Origin: Chondrus crispus
Taxonomy: Eukaryota; Rhodophyta; Florideophyceae; Gigartinales; Gigartinaceae
DNA length: 64,000 bases
Direction: 5' to 3'
Assembly (NCBI RefSeq): GCF_000350225.1
Contig: NW_005179148.1
Span: 1 to 64,000, forward strand
Under the pieces are notes generated by a model. The model was given only the letters and a program-made list of their open reading frames with translations. It did not search any database and was not told the origin of the DNA. Shown one piece after another: positions 23,640 to 32,060 of the stretch. Each line of letters opens with the position of its first letter. The stretch's first letter is position 1. The position numbers and the translations under genes are program-made.

Positions 23640-23950
23640 TACCCCGTCTTCCACCCCGTCCACTATTTTCTCCAATCACGCACAACGTTCTCAAATTCCT
23701 GCGTCTCACTGAACCGCCTTCTCTGGGGCGGAACCCCGCTCGGCACCGCGTCCATCTTCGAGCTCAGCGGCGTCGCCGGCGCGGGCACGACCCAGATTCA
23801 CCTGCAGCTCTCGCTCATGGCAGCCGCCCCGGCCGAGCACGGCGGCGCGCCACCGGCGCCATCGTTGCCTTCACGGAAGGCGCTCCCACATTTTACCCGC
23901 CCGCCCCACTCGGATGACATTCGTCTTTCCCCCATCCGCGATCCACCATC
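23640..23950 (+). pseudogene. RAD51-paralogue fragment with defective Walker A
   Basis: The plus strand reads LNRLLWGGTPLGTASIFELS, then GVAGAGTTQIHLQLSL, matching the start of the RecA core in RAD51 paralogues (XRCC3/RAD51-like). The Walker A lysine is replaced by Thr (GAGTTQ instead of GAGKTQ), which should abolish ATP binding. A frameshift near 23850 is needed to continue into GAIVAFTEGAPTFYPP, the next conserved strand. The rest of the gene is missing. The family acts in homologous recombination. Confidence 0.6.
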
Positions 23951-23971
23951 ACACCTCTCCCGCCCCTGTCC

Positions 23972-24768
23972 GTGCTCCCTGCCACCGGCTCCATCGCTGC
24001 ATATTCAAGCATCCCAAATTCACCTCAACAATACCATCTGCCCCATCATCGTCGCTCAGGCCTAGACTCTTACCCAACTCAATCCCGGTCGCCCTCCCTT
24101 TCCGTTCCTCCTCTCAGTCCGCCGGAACACTACTCAACAAATTATCAAAACTTCCGCACACTGTCCAAGTCCCCGGTTGCCCCGTGGCACCAGCCAGCCA
24201 ATGTGCATTGCCCCACCGAGTTTGCAACTCCGGTGCAGTTGTCGATGCCTGCCTATCACGAAGTGAATCAAACCACATCCCTTCAACAATCAGAGAAACA
24301 AACCTTCCCTCACACCCAACCTTACTCAGTACAGGCTCACACAAACAGGACACCTCCGGCAGCAGGCGGCTACTACAACGACGGCACACCCATCCAGCGA
24401 ATGGGGCCTCCTCTCAAGCGAGAATCATTTTTAACGATAGGTGCACTCTCGTCCGCAGGGGCGGGCACTCTACACAAGCACCGCAAAATCCCGAAACGGA
24501 TGTGAAATCACCAGTGAAGAAGACGATCAAAACAAATCGCGGAATTCGAGATGTTTACGAGTGCCCGTATCTGAACTGCAAGCGGAGGTAAACAGAACAA
24601 AGTAATATGAAGGCACACATGCGAATGCACACTGGCAAGAATCCTTACGTGTGTAGGAATAAGGGTTGCATGAAGGCGTTTCGATGGAAGTCAAGTCTGA
24701 CATATCATGAAAAGCTCTACATGTGAAATCGAGACCTTTTAAATGCTCGCCATGTAGACGGTCCTTTG
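23972..24768 (+). pseudogene. C2H2 zinc-finger protein, truncated at the arm boundary
   Basis: A Pro/Ser-rich N-terminal region (from about 23972) leads, through a frame change near 24480, to three C2H2 fingers. Finger 1 is YECPYLNC...H...H, with a TAA at about 24588 inside it; finger 2 is YVCRNKGCMKAFRWKSSLTY; finger 3 is FKCSPCRRSFAL after a frameshift near 24720. The third finger is cut off exactly where the inverted arm begins (24769). This fits a fungal/algal-type transcription factor gene that was interrupted by insertion of the CACTA-like element and then decayed. Confidence 0.65.
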
Positions 24769-27193
24769 CACTATGAAGTCGATTTTTACATCGGCATCAA
24801 ATTTAGTGCATATTATATTTAATTCTAATGTTTTTTCAATTTACCTGTTTATTGTTACTTTGGGCCATTGATATATCGCCGATTTTGTGTCAAGTCTGGC
24901 ACCGACGTAATTTACACTCATCACTACTGGGATTTCCCGTGCTATAGGCGTGGGGCTTTACACTTCTTGGTTCAGAACACTCAACACGCTTTCAAAATAT
25001 ATTCATTTCAAGAGGTGAGGAAGTGATGAGACCATTGTATCTAGTTATGGATTCTGTCGAAGAACATCGATGTACAATTGATAGAAGTCGGTCGCATCAA
25101 CGCGTATCAGCATATCAATGCATATGTGGGAGGGTACGTTTATTGAATCTATTACATTCTATTTTAGGTCACAATCTTTTCCACTGTCTCTTCATCCATA
25201 ATATTTTCCACCTCACCAACTAAAACATCACTTGGGATGATAGTGCATGGAAGGCCAACCTCAAGCGAACCGGTCACCCTTGTAGATCTACAAATCTCTT
25301 TGGACCAAAGACGGTTGCTTGGATCTGTATCTCTCCTCCAATGAAGCAGAAAGGCTTTTTTTGTTAACCTCTGCGGACCTTAGACTAGCCTCTGTAGGTT
25401 CTATAGTTCCACTTGCTCTATATAGGGGCATCCTATATCTCCTGTCAACTAAACTCCAATCTTCTGAATCTCGACGCAATGATACGGATCTCTTCTCGTC
25501 GTCTGTGGGTACGACGTCAACCACGTTTCCGAGGCAACTCCGGCCGGGTACGATGCTAGATGGCTGCGATTCATCTCCATCCCATACGTATGCACCCAAC
25601 ACACGAAGCAATGCCGATTTTCCCATTGTTCCATACCGTTGCAACATTCGAATTCGATCGCATTTTGAAGTTATACCCAAAAGCTCGAAGAGGCACTGCA
25701 TGCTCGGGAATATGATGAAGAATTCATTGGCGCCAAGATTTGGGTTTTGGGTCATGCTGAACGATGGGTAAAATTTCACCGCTTCGAATGATTCATTCAA
25801 ACCATAACGCTGCTGCACATTCCTAGCGATCGCCTCAAATTCGTCCAGATCGCAATCTGCCTTCAGCCGGACCGAAGAAGCCCTTATTCGTTCTGAAAAA
25901 TTCGTTATGTCATCACTCAAATCTACCGACTTGCTATTCTTTCGAAGAGGCTTCTGCAATTTGACACTTAGTCTAGTCCGTAAGTAAGAAGTGACCCGCT
26001 GAACCACATCGTTGTCGGATACAAATTCAGTGCCCCGGAGCATACTTGAGTTCTCCACAACATTTCGCCGCAAGTAAAGCATTTCTGCCAAAACCCGTTC
26101 ATGGCATTCTTTCATCTTTTTGACTTGGGATAGAACGTCGCTGAGGGAAATTCTGGAGGATGCATCTATTTCTGTATTATCAACTCGATGCCCCATTGGC
26201 ATGATCGGATTGGACACATGCCACTCTTCATCGGATTGTTCACATCTGTCCACATGGTCTCGCAAAATCGAGTCATATCTGACATACACACGCCAGGAGA
26301 GCGAAGGATTTTCGTTCTCATCGACATTATTATTATCGAGAGGATCATGTGAGACGCGAAGACAACGCCGAGAAAGAAACTCGACACGTTCATCTGACGA
26401 CGGGTAATTCATGTACTCATCAAACCGAAGAATTCCAGTCCCGATGATACCCTTCCTGCTGTTGTCTCTCCTCACATTCCTTACCTCAGCCCGCCACCAC
26501 ACTGTTACAGTCTCTTTACCTTCATCAATTTCCCACAGAACCTCTATGAAATCGTTGATTGTGGGCAGGACGTCGCTTTCGCTGCACACTCTGTTCTTAG
26601 CCATGGGGCCGAGGGTCACTTCCAAGTCCAAACGCGAATTCGATCGAAGCGCTATAGAGTCTTCGTAGAAGAAGACAGTGTTCGCGCGAAAGTTATCATA
26701 GTACCGGAGTCGTCGGTTGTTGATATTGCACAACCAGATTCCGTCAAAGATTAGTTGGCTTGCATAACAGCAGAACAAAAATCGTCTAGTTTCATAATCG
26801 TGTCGTCGACACAAAAAATGGCGCGCTTCTAACTCGGAAAAGCAAAATGTCAAGCCTTGGTCAGGGCGGCAATTTGGGTGGCTCAAGTCTTTCGCGCCAT
26901 TAGCGAGCGGAAAGCTTGAAACCGTTAGAGTCAGGTACGTTGAATTGCAAAGATGCAGTTCCTTTGATGTGGGTGCCTTGTTGCAGCCATGTAAGACACC
27001 CTTAGCACCGACCACGTGCAAAATGGACATGCTCTTTGCCCCAACATGCCTTCCCTGAGACTACACTACAATTTGTGCGGAAATGGACATATTTTGTTTT
27101 TTTGAGAAATCGCGGGAGAGCGAAACCGAAGCGACGTCTAGTCATCTGGGCCACATGACAATCTCTATGCTTCATCTCCCACTAGAACTATTC
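24769..27193 (-). repeat. Right arm of the 2.4-kb inverted repeat
   Basis: This is the reverse complement of 1-2425. The left boundary at 24769 cuts a zinc-finger gene fragment. The right boundary is only known to be at or beyond 27193, because its partner reaches the window edge. The 150 bases next to the CACTA end hold scattered related words (ACATCGGCA, TCGCCGATTT, CACCGACGTAA), which could be the degenerate subterminal repeats expected in CACTA elements. Confidence 0.85.
25288..27030 (-). CDS. Unrecognised 580-aa transposon accessory protein, intact
   Basis: The complete open frame starts with MSILHVVGAKGVLHGC. Residues about 155-235 contain FIEVLWEIDEGKE..VWWRAEV...GTGILRFDEYMNYP..ERVEFLSRRCLR, which resembles the spacing of a Tudor/Agenet-type chromatin-reader barrel; this is a weak pattern match. 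Residues about 285-330 are helical and may form a coiled coil. The last 90 residues are polar. There is no signal peptide or membrane segment. The N-terminus matches that of the 467-aa protein at 28266. Its place beside the CACTA terminus and upstream of a Tnp2-like transposase suggests the role of a subterminal-repeat-binding (TnpA-like) or chromatin-tethering factor. Function is inferred. Confidence 0.65.
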   Translation of the reverse strand: MSILHVVGAKGVLHGCNKAPTSKELHLCNSTYLTLTVSSFPLANGAKDLSHPNCRPDQGLTFCFSELEARHFLCRRHDYETRRFLFCCYASQLIFDGIWLCNINNRRLRYYDNFRANTVFFYEDSIALRSNSRLDLEVTLGPMAKNRVCSESDVLPTINDFIEVLWEIDEGKETVTVWWRAEVRNVRRDNSRKGIIGTGILRFDEYMNYPSSDERVEFLSRRCLRVSHDPLDNNNVDENENPSLSWRVYVRYDSILRDHVDRCEQSDEEWHVSNPIMPMGHRVDNTEIDASSRISLSDVLSQVKKMKECHERVLAEMLYLRRNVVENSSMLRGTEFVSDNDVVQRVTSYLRTRLSVKLQKPLRKNSKSVDLSDDITNFSERIRASSVRLKADCDLDEFEAIARNVQQRYGLNESFEAVKFYPSFSMTQNPNLGANEFFIIFPSMQCLFELLGITSKCDRIRMLQRYGTMGKSALLRVLGAYVWDGDESQPSSIVPGRSCLGNVVDVVPTDDEKRSVSLRRDSEDWSLVDRRYRMPLYRASGTIEPTEASLRSAEVNKKSLSASLEERYRSKQPSLVQRDL

Positions 27194-27203
27194 CTGGATC
27201 TCT
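27031..27203. promoter_or_regulatory. Divergent promoter region between transposon genes
   Basis: Only 173 bases separate the start of the 580-aa gene (minus) from that of the 327-aa gene (plus). Transcription of both must begin in or near this stretch, or just inside the flanking sequence. I see no convincing TATA box. Confidence 0.35.
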
Positions 27204-28187
27204 GTGTCATTGTTTAGGAGCATGAGTTACATCTGTGCATTTCCGGAGTGTTCAGGATGTTTAAGTGAAGCACGTCTGGGCCTCGAACAGACCCATTTTT
27301 TAGTTCGTTTCAGGAACCATCGGGAACATTTCTACCAGTTCCTCCCCTTTGAAGTCCTCATACTCAACTTAGTCAGAGATACTGGATCACAATTCATGGA
27401 TGGAGACGCAGATAGACTGACACGCAGGGGCATGAGGTCCGCTTCACTGTCGACGAACGAGCAGTCTCACAGGCGTTCGCGCTCCACTGGGAAACGCAAT
27501 TTGGAGAAGCATACATCCCGGACGGACGACACGGCAACAAAGAAGTCGCGTGTTGAGAAAAGTATTCTGGTCTCTCGACGAGCTAATCCTTCTCAGCGTA
27601 TCTCAAAGGCAAATCCTGCTCAAAAAAGTAACTCAGCCCATCGATCGAAGCGGGATTTTCTACAAGAGAGATGTTCTGTGATAGCGACAGAAAAGGGAGG
27701 TCGATCGGGTTCCAACGGCCCCGTTGGTCATAAAGCAGGGCAGAGAAACAGAAATGTTCTCCACAGTGATGATGATTATGGGTCTCCTGTTCGCAATAAT
27801 CTCCCATCGCGATCATCAGCTGATTTAGAAACTTTAAGAGGCGATGGGAAACTTGGAAGTGATGATGATCATAATCCTGCTCCTAACGATGATAATCAAC
27901 ATATTAAATGTGCAAGAGCAGAATCCTGTCGAGAAGAGGAGAATGATTGCGTCCCTCCGAGTTTGACCGCTTCAAATGCATATCTTTTTGGTATATTCAA
28001 GCGCATGGAGAAAGATTTTGTGAATCACATGAAAGGCTTCGAGTCTCGAGTGTGCTCTACAATTGCAGATCTACGGGAGGAGCAAAAACAAATCAAGAAA
28101 GAACTCGAAGTCTGGGCGCTAGCACAAAATCGACATCTTCAGCGAGAACTTCTCTGTCACTTTGGAATGAAAAACTCGATCAACTGA
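27204..28187 (+). CDS. Unrecognised 327-aa protein with C-terminal coiled coil
   Basis: The first 60 residues are Cys- and aromatic-containing (YICAFPECSGCLSEARLG). Residues about 65-260 are basic then acidic and disordered (RRSRSTGKRN, later GSDDDHNPAPNDD). Residues about 262-320 form a likely coiled coil (LFGIFKRMEKDFVNHMKG, then ADLREEQKQIKKELEVWALA). This fits a nuclear DNA- or protein-binding factor. It is transcribed away from the 580-aa gene and lies 78 bases upstream of the 467-aa gene. The frame is intact. The start could also be the Met at 27222. Confidence 0.55.
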   Translation: MSLFRSMSYICAFPECSGCLSEARLGLEQTHFLVRFRNHREHFYQFLPFEVLILNLVRDTGSQFMDGDADRLTRRGMRSASLSTNEQSHRRSRSTGKRNLEKHTSRTDDTATKKSRVEKSILVSRRANPSQRISKANPAQKSNSAHRSKRDFLQERCSVIATEKGGRSGSNGPVGHKAGQRNRNVLHSDDDYGSPVRNNLPSRSSADLETLRGDGKLGSDDDHNPAPNDDNQHIKCARAESCREEENDCVPPSLTASNAYLFGIFKRMEKDFVNHMKGFESRVCSTIADLREEQKQIKKELEVWALAQNRHLQRELLCHFGMKNSIN

Positions 28188-28265
28188 CGCCGCATGCGGA
28201 CTACGTGTTCAAAAGCGGTGCTCTAACCAGGTGCTCTAACCAGGATTGCTTGTATTAATGTCGCT

Positions 28266-29669
28266 GTGACAATATTCAAAATTGCGGGGGGTTCTGGACA
28301 GCTCCTTCACAGCTGTTCCACGGCATTAGAAACGATCATTTTCGGAAAGCAACCAAACCAGCCTCGAAATGTTCTTCATAAGGGGGTGGGATTCCGCCAT
28401 TGCGAATTCAGGCAGTCGTTCGTGCTTACACTTTTGGTGAACTTGCACAATAATAGACTTGGAGTTTTCAACTCCATAAGGGATGGTGAGGCCGAAATCA
28501 ACGGCCAAGGTGACTCTACGGCTACTTTGAGATCCCCAGAAAGTCGAAGTCAGCCAGCCACATGTGACCACAGCGCAAGAAATCTTCATGGTCAATGTGA
28601 CACATGTGAGGTAGATAAATCGCCGAGAAGTGCGACATTGTGCAGAAAATTTGATCAACCAAGATGGCTTCAAAGGGGTCTCATCCGTGGTGATGATGTT
28701 TCAGAGGCTCGCGCTTATCTCGAAACAGTGCCAGAGTCCCGCGGGAACCAATGCCTTCGCATTGGTGCATCTGGACACAAGCTGATTCTGCGAAAGACAG
28801 TGGTAAAGAGCACCCCCTGTAAGCGTGACATTGCACTCCACGGCGCAAAAAAAAATTTCAGTCTTGTAACTGGTTTTTTGCATGATGGACGCGAAAGGTG
28901 CAAAGCAATTTTCGCAGAGGAATTAGGGTATTTGATGGTAGACTGGGACAGTTTGAAGTCTGATGCAAGCCAGGCAACTTTGAGGATCAGGTGGGCATAC
29001 CCTGGAAATGATTTCGAAATTGAGTCTCTTAATGATGTCCCAAAAACCATACGCAGCTCTCAGGCTTCTAGCGAAGTTGACGCCGGCAATATCGATCGGA
29101 TGCGAAAGTTGGTTGTCGACAGACTCGATATGGTTTTCGTTGTTGAACATGACGTACTGGTTGTCGAGGGCGCAAACACAAGGAAGAGGAGAGGAGGTGA
29201 GGTTTGTAGGCTCACAAAAGCAGTCAATTTGATTGACGTTTCCACTCGATTCCTGCTAGAGTTTTGTCACTGTGAAGAGCAAGCGGCTTTTTTGCGTGGT
29301 CACGAGAACTCCTTACGCAGCATTATGTGTATCGCATTAGTGTTTCGTTCGCTCGTGGCTGATTTTATGGAGGCCACCCTTGACGACCGTCAAAGCAACG
29401 ACTCCATCATCTTTGGAAACCTCTCTCCAGACGATGTTACATGCGGTATTTCCAAGCTTTCGTCATTTCTACCTGGATATTCAGTTATGAAGAGAGTTCT
29501 TGATACTAAGGCTCTCAGAATGAATGATCGTGAGTACGCAAAAATCAATCTGAAGTCGATCGACAAAACTAATGTATTTTCTACACGCGAAATGCAAAGT
29601 GGTGAAGATGAAAGTCATGTAGGGGCCGAAATTGTTCCTTCTCACGCAGATGGAGTATTCTTACATTAA
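28266..29669 (+). CDS. 467-aa paralogue of the 580-aa transposon protein
   Basis: The N-terminus MTIFKIAGGSGQLLHSC lines up without gaps with MSILHVVGAKGVLHGC of the 580-aa protein, with 8 identical residues among the first 16. A middle block (FSLVTGFLHDGRERCKAIF...LRIRWAYPG) occupies the place of GTGILRFDEYMNYP...LSWRVYVRYD in its relative, and a late block (FLRGHENSLRSIMCIALVF) that of MLQRYGTMGKSALLRVLGAY. Similarity is weak outside these blocks. The frame is intact. The element would therefore encode two diverged members of one protein family, on opposite strands. No known domain is certain. Confidence 0.55.
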   Translation: MTIFKIAGGSGQLLHSCSTALETIIFGKQPNQPRNVLHKGVGFRHCEFRQSFVLTLLVNLHNNRLGVFNSIRDGEAEINGQGDSTATLRSPESRSQPATCDHSARNLHGQCDTCEVDKSPRSATLCRKFDQPRWLQRGLIRGDDVSEARAYLETVPESRGNQCLRIGASGHKLILRKTVVKSTPCKRDIALHGAKKNFSLVTGFLHDGRERCKAIFAEELGYLMVDWDSLKSDASQATLRIRWAYPGNDFEIESLNDVPKTIRSSQASSEVDAGNIDRMRKLVVDRLDMVFVVEHDVLVVEGANTRKRRGGEVCRLTKAVNLIDVSTRFLLEFCHCEEQAAFLRGHENSLRSIMCIALVFRSLVADFMEATLDDRQSNDSIIFGNLSPDDVTCGISKLSSFLPGYSVMKRVLDTKALRMNDREYAKINLKSIDKTNVFSTREMQSGEDESHVGAEIVPSHADGVFLH

Positions 29670-30536
29670 CCCTATCTTTCTTCATCTGATCCGCGACATA
29701 GTAGTGAAAGCCATGTTGTATGCAGTTATAACAAACAAGCCCTAATAGGGGTTTTCTGTAGATCCGTTTCTAGTGCAAAGATCGTTGTTTTTCTTTAGTC
29801 ATGCCAGGGCCCTGGCGTCGTCGTCCTCGTCAGATACGTGTGTATATTTGGGCAGAGGTGTCAGGCGTGTGCCCTTCGCTACTGGGTGGCGCCCTGGTGG
29901 AGAGGTACATGCGCGAGGGAGAGCGTGAGAGCTGCGGCAGGGCGGGTTGCAAGGTGCTCAGGGGGTAGGAGTAGCGGCTTTTGGCGCGGTGGCGAATGCA
30001 GACATGGCTCTCTCGCAGGTAGTAGATGCTAGCTGCGGTGATTGAAGGGGCAGCTGGCTCCTTTTTAAGTGCTTCTGTTTCTCCAGCCTGAAGCGAAAAT
30101 TGTTCATTGCTGTGATCCACATTGTTTTTTAGCTGTACACAGTATGATTGGTTAAATGCACGGCATCTATGACGTGGCCTACCAGCGCTTCCCAGAAAAT
30201 GCAACTTCATTCCCTGATGTGCATTTTTTCGGAATAACTTCCCCTCCAACTGTCAACAGCTGGAGGACAAGTATCCCCGCCCTCCCCCACATACGGCACA
30301 TACCTTACACACACAACTGCTGCAGACAGATGCCCGGCCCTCATCCTGCTCCCCCATCCCGCTCCCCCCATCCCGCTCCCCCCATCCCGCTACCCCCATC
30401 ACCCTCCCACCTTCACCATGTCCACCTCCCCCCTTCCCCCTCCCAAACCCAGACGCCTACCGCAAACCTTACCGCCTCCCCTTTGTTTTTCGTCCCTCCT
30501 TACCCCCACCCCGCCCGCCCCGCCCCACCGTTCCGG
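29670..30536. other. Non-coding stretch with a short tandem repeat
   Basis: No gene is recognisable. A 14-bp tandem repeat (unit ATCCCGCTCCCCCC) occurs about four times at 30343-30397, leading into a C-rich segment. Confidence 0.5.
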
Positions 30537-30851
30537 ATGTCCACCGCCGCCTCCAAGCGCGGCCGCCGCCCCGTCTCCACCATGCACGGCCCCGCCGCGG
30601 CCCTCGCCCCTGCTGATCCCACCGTCGCTACAAACCCCACCGTCGCTGATGATCCCACCGCCTCCTCTACCTCCTGCCACGGCTAGCACATCACGCCACA
30701 GCCACCCGTGCCCGTCGCCCCGTCCGGCGCCGCGGCCGCGTCGGCCGCGCCGGACGACGACGACGGCGCCGCTTACGAAGCGCGCACGGCCGCGCGCGTC
30801 TCGCGCACAGGCATCGTCAAGCTTTCCACGAACACCCCCGACGTCGAGTAA
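30537..30851 (+). pseudogene. Unidentified gene-start fragment
   Basis: From the ATG at 30537 the frame reads MSTAASKRGRRPVSTMHG and is stopped by TAG at 30684-30686. It then stays open in frame with a Pro/Ala-rich linker, DDDDGAAYEARTAARVSRTG, to 30851. The high GC and Ala/Pro/Asp-rich composition resemble N-termini of host nuclear proteins in the 54-64 kb block, not the transposon genes around it. It meets the end of the AP-3 mu fragment tail to tail. I cannot name the family. Confidence 0.35.
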
Positions 30852-32060
30852 CCGGGGATGCGGAAGCTCACCAAAATCTGAGAGTTGGCCGCAACGGCCA
30901 CCGACCCATCCCGCAGCGTAATTTTCCCCACGAGCGATGGCGTCTTTCCCCGCGGCACAGCCCCGACGTTCCATGTACATGTTCCAGATGTCGACTCGAA
31001 CTGCACGGTGCCGTAGTTGGCGCTCAAAGAGCACGGAGCCGGGCTCGGATAGTCCAATCTCTTTGCCGCCCGCCGCGTTCATTCTTTGAGCCGGAGGGAA
31101 ACGACGAAGCACCAGACGAGGAGGGGGCGACGGCGGAGGCGAACTGAGGCACGAGCGAGATGGATACCGAGCCCGACCACGCGTTATGGTCGAATTTGAT
31201 GTGAGATTGAACATCGATTGGAAAGTTGAGGGAGTTTGTTTCGCGGATCTTGTACGTCATCAGTTTGAACGGGCCGTCAGGCGGGACGAAGGCGAGCTGA
31301 TCAGACTCTTGGTATCTGTTGAGAAGGACGCAGCGATGTAAAGCGACGTCATCAAATGGAGCGTTTGTTCGAATGCACATCGCTAGATCGGGGTTTCCCG
31401 AGAGTCTAGAGTTTGACTTTGACGACACCGGCAATGAGAAGATCGGAAAGGTTATGGCGAGTCGCGGAGTAGGTAGCGTGAATGGTTTGGATGACGTCAA
31501 CGAAGATTTCGTTGTGGGGGTACTGACGTTTGCGCGGCGCCATGGGGTGTGCGGAGAGGCATAGGACATGGTAGCCGCTTTGGCCGAGTCGGCGCCGAGC
31601 GATTCAAAGACGCGATTGATCATGGAGGGCGGGGTGATGAGTTCTTTGAGTGTGTTGGGTTCGACAGTGAGCGGAGAGGCGTTGTCGAGCATTTCTTGAA
31701 GGAGCTCGGACACAGTGATGAAGACGTCTTTGATGGCGTGCTCGTTAAGCTCCCCAAAGTAGTCGACGAAGACATCGGCGAGAGACTCGAGTAATTAGGT
31801 CACGAAGATAGGTTGGGTGTCTGTGATGACGGAGGCTAGGAAGAAGAGGCCGTTGCGGTGCAGATGGATCAGGGCGCCTTTCGGGGCGGGGAGGAAAGGG
31901 GGCGCTTCGATGGAAATGCCGCGCGCGGATTTGGCTGTTTGATTCCAAAATGCACTACTTTCCGTGCGACTGGTGTTGCCGCGATAGTGATTTGCGATAA
32001 TGACTTCGCCTGTACTGTTGAGAATAAAGATGCTATGGATCCTTCCATTTTGTTGTGGCA
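30770..32060 (-). pseudogene. AP-3 adaptor complex mu subunit, nearly full-length but broken
   Basis: The minus strand starts near 32055 with RIHSIFILNSTGEVIIANHY, the longin-fold start of adaptor mu chains. A TAA at about 31793-31795 is followed in frame by LLESLADVFVDYFGELNEHA, then LLQEMLDNASPLTVEPN. Two compensating frameshifts (near 31560 and 31430) surround NEIFVDVIQTIHATYSATRH, the start of the mu-homology domain, which continues LSGNPDLAMCI, VALHRCVLLNRYQ and FVPPDGPFKLM. The last part (30773-31000) has CTWNVGAVPRGKTPSLVGKI and FRIPGYSTSGVFVESL. The subunit sorts cargo into AP-3 vesicles. No introns are visible, so it could be an intronless gene copy or a retrocopy. Confidence 0.75.

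Noticed and set aside
1..27193. The 2.4-kb arms as long terminal inverted repeats of one 27-kb transposon
   Set aside because: The CACTA-type ends lie at the inner, facing edges of the arms, so the elements extend outward; the sequence between the arms is unrelated old DNA.
30399..31214. Minus-strand 271-codon ORF rich in Gly and Arg
   Set aside because: It is the antisense of a C-rich segment and of the AP-3 mu fragment in another frame; GC-rich DNA gives long chance frames.
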